A stretch of DNA of 5,728 bases, taken from positions 1 to 5,728 of the forward strand of contig JALLON010000181.1 of the NCBI GenBank assembly GCA_027717925.1. The letters are read 5' to 3'. The translations under genes and the position numbers were made by a program. The DNA comes from Acidobacteria bacterium AH-259-G07. Its GTDB lineage: Bacteria; Acidobacteriota; UBA6911; RPQK01; JADFOI01. Below the pieces are notes generated by a model. It ran no database searches. It worked only from the letters and a program-made list of their open reading frames with translations, and was not told the DNA's origin. Below are positions 1-5,472 of the stretch, piece after piece; the first letter of the stretch is position 1; every line of letters begins with the position of its first letter.

Positions 1-433
1 TGAACGGTTTTGCAACAAACGAACATGGAAAGCTTGGGAAGAGGAAGCTGGCAAGATTGTTCCTGCGCCCCCGCACCCGGCGGAAAAATGTTCAAATCCA
101 GGACCGCGACTCCCAAAAAATCGATCTTTTTAAAATCGTTCGGCTTCAATGAGCGAGTCAAAGGAGAAAAGTGGCCGATATTTGTGGAAAATCTGTGAAT
201 AAAGTATGGGCTGCTCGATCGAAAAGGGCAAGTGAAGAGGGTCTAAGAAGAGAAATCGTTTTGCACACATGTTGTCCGACTGAGGGCTAGTCTGTCGGAT
301 TTGAGGCGAGCTCGAGATATGCCCAAGGAACAATATCGGAAATACCAAATTTCCTGGGAAGGGATTGTACTCCCCCATCATAATCAGAGAGGAAGAGCAA
401 CGAAGCGTGCGTGGCCTTTGAAGATCAAACCTT
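1..433. other. Stretch without a supportable gene
   Basis: No gene can be defended here. All three forward frames are open from the left edge, closing at 133, 147 and 198, so the first 130-200 bases could be the 3' end of a gene cut by the window. None of the translations matches a family I know. The rest is non-coding in appearance. It holds an inverted repeat at 275-299 and leads to the kinase start. No convincing -35/-10 pair was found in front of the kinase. Confidence 0.5.
275..299. repeat. Inverted repeat TCCGAC-N13-GTCGGA
   Basis: A perfect 6-bp inverted repeat, TCCGAC at 275-280 and GTCGGA at 294-299, has a 13-base spacer that itself contributes an alternative GACT/AGTC pairing. It lies about 135 bases upstream of the sensor kinase start. 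It could be an operator or a short RNA hairpin. There is no T-run after it, so it is not a standard terminator. Six-base arms can arise by chance. Confidence 0.3.
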
Positions 434-1429
434 ATGGGATCCCGGGTCGAAAAAGACCTCTATGAAATGCTCTTTGATGCCTTGCCACAGGCCGTGCTCG
501 TGGTGGACCGGCAGCTCAAAATCCAGGTGGGGAACAAAAGTGCAAGCGCCCTTTTCCAGGTCTCCAAGGACCAACTGAGGGAAGCAGAAATTTCCTCACT
601 CATCTCCCACAAGGACCTCCCGAAACTCATCTTTGACGTCGCGGAGGCGCAAAGGGGCAAAGTGCTGGAGCTCCACCCAGAATCAGATCAACAACGGAGT
701 TCGGAGAGAATCCTCAGGGTAACAATTCTGCCGCTTGACCCCGATGCGACGGAGGACGTGGGCCTGCTCGTCCTCGAGGATGTCAGTGAAAAAGTGATGC
801 TGGAAGAACAGCTCATTGAGACGGAAAAACTTGCGGGGATGGGGCAACTGGCTCAAGGAATCGCCCATGAATTGGGAAATCCCTTGAGCAGCATGGGTTC
901 CACCCTCCAATACGTTCGGGAGAATATAACGAACGAGGGTGATTCAGCGCTGCTTGAGGCCTTGGACCTCACTCTCGATAATTTGGATCAGATGCACCAT
1001 CTCCTTCGCAGTCTTTCCGAATTCAGCAGGGAACATCGACCTCGTTATGAAGCAAGCGATCTGCACCAGCTCATTCGGCAGAGTCTGGTTTTTATCCGCA
1101 GGGAAGCGGAAAAGCACGGGATCCGCCCGGTCACCTCTTTTGCTTCCACTCTCCCGTGTTGTCACATCGATGTTCGAAGGATCAAACAAGTCCTACTCAA
1201 CCTTTTCAAAAACGCCATCGAGGCTATGCCCGAAGGTGGTCAACTTTCGGTGAAAACCCGTCTTGGCAGGCTGGCTCGAGAAGACAGTGAGGCGGCTATC
1301 ATCGAAATTCGAGATACGGGGATGGGCATTAGCCGCAAGGAGCTGCGGCACGTTTTCAGGCCCCTTTACTCCACGAAGCCAAAGGGCACGGGATTATCGA
1401 TGACGACCCGGGCATGTGCCGAGCGCTGA
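434..1429 (+). pseudogene. NtrB-like PAS sensor histidine kinase, C-terminally truncated by deletion
   Basis: This is a cytoplasmic sensor kinase of the NtrB type, which would autophosphorylate and pass phosphate to a partner regulator. It has no membrane segments. Residues about 8-115 form a PAS domain (LPQAVLVVD start, GLLVLEDVSE end). The HisKA box carries the phosphorylated His145 in GIAHELGNPL. The ATPase domain shows the N box with Asn260 in LFKNAIEAM, the G1 box DTGMGI (Asp294), the F box FRPLYSTKP and the start of G2, KGTG (318-320). Homology then ends abruptly. The usual GLxIV helix and last strands (some 40 residues) are missing, and a nine-codon out-of-frame tail runs to the stop. 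Immediately after GTG, in another frame, the sequence reads as the start of a response regulator, so the deletion point is at about 1390-1396. Without the ATP-lid end and last strands the kinase is probably inactive. Start: ATG at 434 is the only candidate, with a weak ribosome site. Confidence 0.85.
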
Positions 1430-2066
1430 CGCTACTCTTGCGTCACAGGTACTCGGTACAGCTCGCCTCGAGCGGAGAAGAAGGTCTGCGGAAAGCAGTA
1501 CTGCTCAAACCGGACCTGGTCCTGCTCGACCTGAAGTTTCCCGAGACGAGTGGTATAGCGGTCCTGCGGGCCTTAAAGGAGAAGACGAGGGAGGAGATCT
1601 CGGTCATCGTTCTCACTGCTTACGGCAAGGTCCAGTCGGCGGTTCAAGCCATCAAATTGGAGGCAGTCGATTATCTGGAAAAACCTTTCGACAATGAAAG
1701 GCTCCGGCGTGAAATAGACCGCTTCTTTGCGGCGAAACGGTTTCCCAAAGAAGTGCCGATCCGGAACCAGATCATTGGGGAAAGTCCTCCAATGCATCGG
1801 GTCTGGGAGTTAATCGAGCGGTCCGGTCCTACTGATATCCCCATTTTACTTCAAGCGGAAACGGGCACCGGAAAAGAGCTCTTTGCCCGCGCCACCCACG
1901 AGATTTCCAAGCGAAGCCAAGGCCCATCGACCGTGGCGGGCTTCCCCACGAGTTGGAGGAGAGCGAACTCTTCGGATATGAAAAAGGGGCCTTCAGGTGG
2001 GTACAGTTTTTGGGGAGCAGGTCCTCTGTTGCTTTATGGTTCGGCAACCTCTTTTTGGACCCTTGA
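1393..2066 (+). pseudogene. NtrC-type sigma-54 response regulator, broken at both ends
   Basis: This was a phosphorylation-controlled activator of sigma-54 polymerase, presumably the partner of the kinase before it. The receiver domain opens at 1393 with IIDDDPGM (acidic pocket) but has no start codon or first residues, because these were lost in the same deletion that truncated the kinase. The phospho-acceptor Asp is in LVLLDLKF (codon at 1528), the conserved Thr in VIVLTAYG and the Lys in YLEKPF. An AAA+ domain follows with IIGESPPMHRVWE and the Walker A AETGTGKE, where the first Gly of the usual GESGTGKE is Ala. Around 1921-1940 the frame changes: LPHELEESELFGYEKGAF continues in frame 3 from 1941. 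The next residues should read TGA of the sigma-54-contacting GAFTGA loop but read RWV. GNLFLD appears at the spacing expected for Walker B GTLFLDE, then a stop at 2066. No Fis DNA-binding domain remains. The first usable start in frame is ATG at 1414, so any product would lack the acidic pocket. Confidence 0.85.
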
Positions 2067-2234
2067 GATCACCCGGTGATATATGGATATTCCAATCAAA
2101 ATTGTTACAAGAGCGATTACTTTGATAACGCTTCCGAAGAATTCAGTACTGAAATAGTATATCAGTCCGGAGGCGATAAATATAAGAAAACCTATCAGGA
2201 TAAAAAATACAGACCACCTTAGACCTCCTTCCAA
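2034..2234 (-). CDS. Small hydrophobic protein with two predicted membrane helices
   Basis: The frame encodes 66 residues. Residues about 7-28 (WSVFFILIGFLIFIASGLIYY) and 34-52 (GSVIKVIALVTILIGISIY) look like two transmembrane helices, followed by a short charged tail ending KEVAEP. I do not recognise a family. The start is uncertain. The track start is TTG at 2234, but a strong Shine-Dalgarno-like AAGGAGG (2231-2225) lies inside the first codons rather than before them, and no in-frame ATG or GTG follows at a suitable distance. A TATAAT sits just upstream (2243-2238). The 3' end overlaps the antisense remnant of the NtrC gene by about 30 bases. It may be a real small membrane protein, a remnant of a larger one, or a chance AT-rich hydrophobic frame. 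Confidence 0.4.
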   Translation of the reverse strand: MEGGLRWSVFFILIGFLIFIASGLIYYFSTEFFGSVIKVIALVTILIGISIYHRVISRVQKEVAEP

Positions 2235-2237
2235 TTT

Positions 2238-2243
2238 ATTATA
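2238..2243 (-). promoter_or_regulatory. Isolated -10-like TATAAT before the small membrane ORF
   Basis: The minus strand reads CTGTATAATAAATTGGAAGG here, an exact -10 hexamer a few bases before the purine-rich AAGGAGG. The -35 position 17-18 bases upstream falls inside the 47-bp repeat and matches poorly, so this is half a promoter at best. Confidence 0.25.
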
Positions 2244-2260
2244 CAGACTAAATGCGTGTG

Positions 2261-2307
2261 GACAAAGGTGTACACTGCTATTGACACCGGATATCCCACA
2301 CGAAAGG
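2261..2307 (+). repeat. 47-bp direct repeat, left copy
   Basis: This copy matches 5356-5402 over 47 bases with one mismatch (G at 2277, A at 5372). It begins GACAAAGGTGTACACT and ends CCCACACGAAAGG. It contains two short perfect palindromes, GTGTACAC and GGATATCC. The similarity stops abruptly on both sides, and at its right end lepA homology begins at once. This looks like the terminus of a mobile element or a dispersed short repeat. No transposase is present in the window. Confidence 0.85.
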
Positions 2308-2578
2308 CAAGGCTTTGGTGAATCGGTTGAAGGAGATTCTGCCCAGACAGCTGTTTGAGGTTCGACTTGAGGCCTGTTTGGGTTCCAAGGTAATTGCTGC
2401 AGAAAGAATCCCGCCGCAGCGAAAAAACGTGCTGGCCAAGTGCTACGGGAGGGACGTCACTCGCAAGCGCAAACTCCTGGAGAAACAAAGGAAAGGGAAG
2501 CGCCCCATGAAAGCGGTGGGCCAGGTGGAAATCCCACAGGAACCTTTCCTGAGCGTGCTTCGAGTGGGAGGGGAGTGA
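2306..2578 (+). pseudogene. lepA: lepA (elongation factor 4) C-terminal remnant
   Basis: LepA/EF4 is a ribosome-associated GTPase of about 600 residues that back-translocates stalled ribosomes. Only the last 90 or so residues survive here, in one open frame: GKALVNRLKEILPRQLFEV, then VLAKCYGRDVTRKRKLLEKQ, then VGQVEIPQEPFLSVLRVG. These are the most conserved stretches of the EF4-specific C-terminal domain that reaches toward the tRNA site. The GTPase domain and domains II, III and V are absent. The homology begins at GKALV, directly at the right end of the 47-bp repeat, so the break coincides with the repeat boundary. The natural C-terminus and stop (TGA at 2576) are kept. A TTG at 2315 could in principle start translation, but a functional product is not expected. 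A complete lepA presumably exists elsewhere in the genome, because the gene is near-universal. Confidence 0.88.
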
Positions 2579-2580
2579 AG

Positions 2581-2680
2581 TTAATTGTGATTTGTGATTG
2601 TGATTTGTGATTGAGTTGTGAATTGTGATTAGTGAATTCTGAATTCACAAATCACAATTCACAAATCACAATTCACTAAT
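2581..2680. repeat. Self-complementary array of GTGATT/GTGAAT words
   Basis: The left half is made of repeated TTGTGATT/TTGTGAAT words and the right half is their reverse complement, AATCACAA/AATTCACA. The centre is a perfect GTGAATTC-T-GAATTCAC (2632-2648). Beyond one mismatch, TTGTGAATTGTGATT (2616-2630) pairs perfectly with 2650-2664. The whole could fold into a stem of about 40 bp in DNA or in RNA of either strand. It fills the gap between the lepA remnant stop and the convergent VWA gene stop, the latter codon lying inside its edge. It may act as a bidirectional terminator or be a palindromic dispersed repeat. It lacks the GC stem and T-run of a standard terminator. Confidence 0.85.
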
Positions 2681-3452
2681 CCACCCGCTCCAATCGGACT
2701 GGATAATCCACTTGATCCTTGATCCAGTCTAAAAAGCGATTCTGATCCTCAATGCTTTTTTGGGGAATCAATAGGCTGGGATCGCGCCATTCCTTCATCA
2801 CAACAGCATCCTGGGTGAGAATTCTCACCCGCTTCCTGGGAACCAGAGTCGTCCATTGGTCGCCCGTTTGAGCATCGGTGTACAAAAGCCGGATCACAAT
2901 ATTTCTTGACAAGTTTTCAAGTGGCTTGAGAACGATTTGCCGGAATGCTTCCGTCTGCTTCGCCTCGGGCACATCTGGAACGCCGTCGCTCAAAAGGACA
3001 ATGGCCAGAGGTTTCAAGATCAGTCTGCGATTGCTCACCGTTTCACTGATATGGTGAAAAAAAGCATTGAAGTCCGTGATTACATTCTCTTTTTTCTTGG
3101 GGAAGATTTCCTTCAGTTTCTCATGGATTTCAGGAATCGTTTTGTATTTAAAAGTCTGAATCGGATAGAGAGTTTTTGCCTCTCCCACATTGGAACCTCC
3201 AATGGAGCCAACAAAGAGTTCTTTGGGCTCCTCCAGACCACCCAAACCCTTGAGGTGAGCGTAGAGGTAATGAGCCAGAAAATACAGGGAATCATCAAAG
3301 TACTTGCTCCGGAGAAAGGAACCGCTGATATCCACACCCACAAACAGAACCAGTCTCGGTTCTGGTTTGGAGAAAAAATTTTCAGGCAGACAACCCGTTA
3401 GGCAAAGAAACACAACGAAAAGAACAGAACAGGTGAATATTCTGGATTTCAT
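2676..3452 (-). CDS. VWA-domain lipoprotein with complete MIDAS site
   Basis: The 258-residue product starts MKSRIF, then a hydrophobic signal segment ending in the lipobox LTGC, so Cys21 should be lipidated and the protein anchored at the outer face of a membrane. The rest is a von Willebrand A-like domain: strand VLFVGVD, MIDAS residues Asp41-x-Ser43-x-Ser45 (DISGS), Thr126 in VITDFNAFF and Asp156 in VLLSDGVPD. All metal-binding positions are present, so a divalent-cation-dependent protein interaction is likely. No other domain follows. ATG at 3452 is preferred over TTG at 3464 because it gives a normal lipoprotein signal and no overlap. It begins 8 bases after the stop of the membrane-protein gene, so the two are probably one transcription unit and may be translationally coupled. 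The role is unknown. The partner could be the membrane protein or an extracytoplasmic target. Confidence 0.85.
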   Translation of the reverse strand: MKSRIFTCSVLFVVFLCLTGCLPENFFSKPEPRLVLFVGVDISGSFLRSKYFDDSLYFLAHYLYAHLKGLGGLEEPKELFVGSIGGSNVGEAKTLYPIQTFKYKTIPEIHEKLKEIFPKKKENVITDFNAFFHHISETVSNRRLILKPLAIVLLSDGVPDVPEAKQTEAFRQIVLKPLENLSRNIVIRLLYTDAQTGDQWTTLVPRKRVRILTQDAVVMKEWRDPSLLIPQKSIEDQNRFLDWIKDQVDYPVRLERVD

Positions 3453-3460
3453 TTTCAAAA

Positions 3461-4675
3461 TCAAGCCCGTTTCTTGTTTCTGCTCGATGGGAATGCGTTT
3501 TCAAGTAAACGCTTCGAATCCATGATTTGGTCCAGACTGGTCAATGGAATTTCAAATAGTAGGATCGAGGTAAAAAGAAAAGTACAGAAATTCATGGAGG
3601 CAGCCAAAACCTGTAAGGGCGGGATCAAAAAGGCATGAAAAATCTCATTTCCCTTCTCCAGGGCCCATTCAATTTCTTCTCTCACCTGTCCGCTCAGCAC
3701 AATCTCCAAAAGTTGTTTGCTTCCAGCCGGGGAGGATGCCTGTGAGCTTCCCCTCACACCCGCCCCCTGGATGATCGCCATGATCATCGGGGTCCCATGA
3801 CTGGCAAACAGCACCCAGGACATTCCCCGAATTCCTAACCATGCAGTCGCGGCAATGGCTAAAGTCCCAACAATTCCAAGTTCGAAATCACCCGAGGTGT
3901 GCTGAGCAAACCAGGGAATCAGTGAATCTACAAATTCTCTATAAAGAAAGACCACCTCAACAAAAAGAGCAACCAACTCGATGAGTCCAATTTTAATGAT
4001 GGTGCCAATCTTTCTTGAGCTGAGCGCTTCGGCCCATGTGGAAAGAACAGCGTAACTTCCAAGGATCAAAAAAAACAGAAAAAGAAACAGGGGAATCCTT
4101 AGTAAAGCCTCCGGGATACTTTCACCCGTTAAACTGGATAGAGTGTCCATCACTAGAGGGGTCGTCACATAAGTGAAAACAGTGGCTTCAATCAGGCACC
4201 AAATGAAAGTCAATACCAGTGCGATCCATGGGATACCCTTTTCGAAAATACCTTCACCCACAATTTTGAATAGCCGAAATGGGACAAAAAATAAAACCTC
4301 AATTAAGACCCAAATCCCCACAACGACCAATTTCATCAAACCCAAAACAGCCGTAATAATTACAAGCAAAAACTTAAGAATCCCACCCCAAAATGAAAGG
4401 ATGGCTTTTCCAAGGTCCCACCAGATCAAAAAAAATGTGATCACAAACTCAGGGCGGTGGGCGCGGAAAACAACAGAGAGCACGCAGGGAATGGTCACCC
4501 AACATGCCAGAATAATGGACAGAACCGGCAAAAGAAGAAACAACCTTTTGAATAATGCCAACCAGAAGGAGTCATTCGCTCCCAAGGCAAAAATCACGAA
4601 TTCATGCTGGAAAAAAAGAGGAAAAAATAAAAGGGTTAAAATGACTTTCCAAGCACCGGACGCTGCATTTAACAT
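3461..4675 (-). CDS. Polytopic membrane protein of unknown family
   Basis: The 404-residue protein is strongly hydrophobic, with about nine or ten predicted membrane segments. Examples are residues 9-30, 42-70, 77-95, 100-134 (probably two), 150-170, 192-213, 226-245, 268-292 and 349-375. One longer hydrophilic stretch (about 306-347, Ser/Gly-rich then Glu/Lys-rich) and a basic C-terminus (SSRNKKRA) are the likely soluble parts. I do not recognise a family and see no transporter or enzyme motif. ATG at 4675 is chosen because GGGAG lies 11 bases upstream (4691-4687); the alternative TTG at 4693 overlaps that site. The VWA lipoprotein gene follows 8 bases after its stop, so both probably act together at the envelope. 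The gene begins 60 bases after the shortened hsp20 and may be partly read from its promoter. Base composition is clearly more AT-rich than the kinase region. Confidence 0.75.
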   Translation of the reverse strand: MLNAASGAWKVILTLLFFPLFFQHEFVIFALGANDSFWLALFKRLFLLLPVLSIILACWVTIPCVLSVVFRAHRPEFVITFFLIWWDLGKAILSFWGGILKFLLVIITAVLGLMKLVVVGIWVLIEVLFFVPFRLFKIVGEGIFEKGIPWIALVLTFIWCLIEATVFTYVTTPLVMDTLSSLTGESIPEALLRIPLFLFLFFLILGSYAVLSTWAEALSSRKIGTIIKIGLIELVALFVEVVFLYREFVDSLIPWFAQHTSGDFELGIVGTLAIAATAWLGIRGMSWVLFASHGTPMIMAIIQGAGVRGSSQASSPAGSKQLLEIVLSGQVREEIEWALEKGNEIFHAFLIPPLQVLAASMNFCTFLFTSILLFEIPLTSLDQIMDSKRLLENAFPSSRNKKRA

Positions 4676-4686
4676 GGTCTTCTGAT

Positions 4687-4720
4687 CTCCCAAAAAATTA
4701 ATGATGCGTTTCTATGCATC
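4687..4720 (-). terminator. Weak hairpin and T-run (terminator or attenuator) overlapping a ribosome site
   Basis: On the minus strand GATGC-N8-GCATC (4720-4703) is followed by ATTAATTTTTT and then at once by the GGGAG Shine-Dalgarno of the membrane-protein gene (4691-4687). The 5-bp stem is short and only moderately stable, so it would stop polymerase partially at best. Its place between the hsp20 stop and the next gene would suit attenuation within a shared transcript. Confidence 0.3.
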
Positions 4721-4735
4721 CATCCAACGGAGATT

Positions 4736-5074
4736 TCAGAATTCATTTGATGGATAATCATTTTTGCAAGAGAGAGTGGCTTGATCCCCGTTTATCGCGC
4801 ATGGGAGCACGATTTCTTTTTCGTATTTTCGGGGCTTCTCAGTACTAATTTTGAGCGTCTCACCTTTCACTTCGAAATGAATATCGTCTTCGTTTACACC
4901 CGGCATATCACCGACCACCAGAACATGATCGTTTTCTTTCATGACATCAATTTCGGGTTCTCGGACATCTTCTATAACTGGTCCCTTGGCCGTCTTTTGA
5001 ACTCTGTGACCAAAGGGTTCCACTTTGAATTCTGCTCCTGCTCTGTGTCTGCCAGGAAGGGATTCAACACGCAC
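4736..5074 (-). CDS. Hsp20/alpha-crystallin small heat-shock protein, shortened at both ends
   Basis: Small heat-shock proteins are ATP-independent chaperones that hold unfolded proteins as oligomers. The 112-residue frame contains KVEPFGH (17-23), GPVIEDVREPEIDVM and the alpha-crystallin core with VLVVGDMPGVNEDDI, EVKGETLKIST and YEKEIVLP. It lacks the N-terminal region of about 60-70 residues that the neighbouring intact copy starts with. At the C-end the usual KNG-(V/I)-LE-(I/V) strand is replaced by KNDYPSNEF and a stop, perhaps after a one-base loss. The frame is open to TTG at 5149, but those codons are the sigma-54 promoter itself, so I place the start at GTG 5074, 12 bases after AGGGGAGG (5094-5087). 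With a strong promoter and ribosome site it may be expressed, yet the missing edge strand makes normal dimerisation doubtful. It is a candidate pseudogene in early decay. Confidence 0.7.
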   Translation of the reverse strand: MRVESLPGRHRAGAEFKVEPFGHRVQKTAKGPVIEDVREPEIDVMKENDHVLVVGDMPGVNEDDIHFEVKGETLKISTEKPRKYEKEIVLPCAINGDQATLSCKNDYPSNEF

Positions 5075-5107
5075 CCCAAATGAGTACCTCCCCTTTCTTC
5101 CACGCTT

Positions 5108-5117
5108 CCCAGCTGGG
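5108..5117. promoter_or_regulatory. Perfect palindrome CCCAGCTGGG just after the sigma-54 start site
   Basis: A 10-bp perfect palindrome lies about 5-14 bases downstream of the predicted sigma-54 start. It could be an operator or a small leader hairpin. There is no direct evidence for either. Confidence 0.25.
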
Positions 5118-5131
5118 TACTTAGCCTTAGG

Positions 5132-5149
5132 AAGCAAGCACTGTGCCAA
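5132..5149 (-). promoter_or_regulatory. Sigma-54 (-24/-12) promoter for the shortened hsp20
   Basis: Reading the minus strand from 5149 gives TTGGCAC-AGTGC-TTGCTT, which matches the sigma-54 consensus TGGCAC-N5-TTGC(A/T) at every fixed position with the required GG-to-GC spacing. Transcription would start near 5122, about 30 bases before the AGGGGAGG ribosome site of the Hsp20 gene. Such promoters need an NtrC-family activator bound upstream. The one visible in this window is broken, so another would have to serve. Confidence 0.75.
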
Positions 5150-5187
5150 TTTTCAGCTATGTTCGTGACCCAACCCAGTGAGCCAGA

Positions 5188-5258
5188 TATAACTCTTTAT
5201 TAAACAGTTAGTTATACTCTGTCTCGGGGATGAGTTTGTTAGTTAGAACGTACCCCGA
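5188..5258. promoter_or_regulatory. Candidate upstream activator site: repeated GTTAGTTA and inverted repeats
   Basis: GTTAGTTA occurs at 5207-5214 and again at 5238-5245, exactly 31 bases apart (about three helical turns). TATAACT at 5188-5194 and AGTTATA at 5210-5216 form a perfect inverted repeat, and TCGGGG (5224-5229) pairs with CCCCGA (5253-5258). Counted from the sigma-54 start near 5122 these lie at about -65 to -135, the usual place for activator binding. The region is otherwise non-coding. Confidence 0.4.
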
Positions 5259-5294
5259 TTCTTCCAGCCAATGTCAACCCTGGTTTACCCCTGA

Positions 5295-5322
5295 TTCACA
5301 ATGTAGAGTAGCTTCGTATAAT
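5295..5322 (+). promoter_or_regulatory. Possible sigma-70-type promoter TTCACA-N16-TATAAT
   Basis: An exact -10 hexamer TATAAT at 5317-5322 has TTCACA (one mismatch to TTGACA) at 5295-5300 with a 16-base spacer. It points toward the right-hand Hsp20 gene but is some 300 bases from its start, so it would be a distal promoter at best. Confidence 0.3.
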
Positions 5323-5355
5323 AGCGACAAGTAGTTACCGGCTTTTTTGAAAGTT

Positions 5356-5402
5356 GACAAAGGTGTACACTACTATTGACACCGGATATCCCACACGAAA
5401 GG
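5356..5402 (+). repeat. 47-bp direct repeat, right copy
   Basis: This is the same sequence and orientation as 2261-2307 with a single base difference. Here it sits in intergenic DNA between the divergent Hsp20 genes, preceded by TTTTTTGAAAGTT and followed by ATTAAGGACAT, neither of which resembles the flanks of the left copy. The two copies bound 3.1 kb. Recombination between them would delete the lepA remnant, the VWA and membrane-protein genes and the shortened hsp20. Confidence 0.85.
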
Positions 5403-5433
5403 ATTAAGGACATACGATTTTTGATAAAGCTGC

Positions 5434-5472
5434 TTGACAGGAGTTCCTATTCAATGCTATATAGTATTAGCA
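5434..5472 (+). promoter_or_regulatory. Sigma-70-type promoter of the right-hand hsp20 with overlapping inverted repeat
   Basis: TTGACA at 5434-5439 is a perfect -35. TATATA at 5458-5463, 18 bases on, is the likely -10. An inverted repeat TGCTA-N8-TAGCA (5455-5459 and 5468-5472) brackets the -10, as a repressor operator would. Transcription would start near 5470, giving a leader of about 150 bases. Confidence 0.5.

Noticed and set aside
48..65. Sigma-54 promoter in front of the kinase (CTGGCAAGATTGTTCCT)
   Set aside because: The -24 part is close, but the -12 part reads TTCCT instead of TTGCA and the site is nearly 400 bases from the gene.
2..133. 3' end of a gene in frame 2 at the left edge
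   Set aside because: The frame is open, but so are the other two, and the translation matches nothing I know, so it cannot be chosen over chance.
1414..1697. 93-residue plus-strand frame from 1416 overlapping the receiver domain
   Set aside because: It is a shadow of the receiver-domain frame, which carries all the conserved phosphorylation-site residues.
2581..2680. CRISPR array
   Set aside because: The repeated words are 7-8 bases with no spacers of constant length, and the second half is the reverse complement of the first.
2937..3401. 154-residue plus-strand frame
   Set aside because: It is antisense to the VWA gene, whose lipobox and MIDAS motifs show which strand is coding.
4173..4685. 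170-residue plus-strand frame
   Set aside because: It lies entirely antisense to the membrane-protein gene, is unusually rich in Lys, Asn and Thr, and has no ribosome site or family likeness.
5075..5149. Extended N-terminus of the shortened Hsp20 from TTG at 5149
   Set aside because: These codons contain the sigma-54 promoter, its start region and the ribosome site, so they are not part of the message that the promoter would make as protein.
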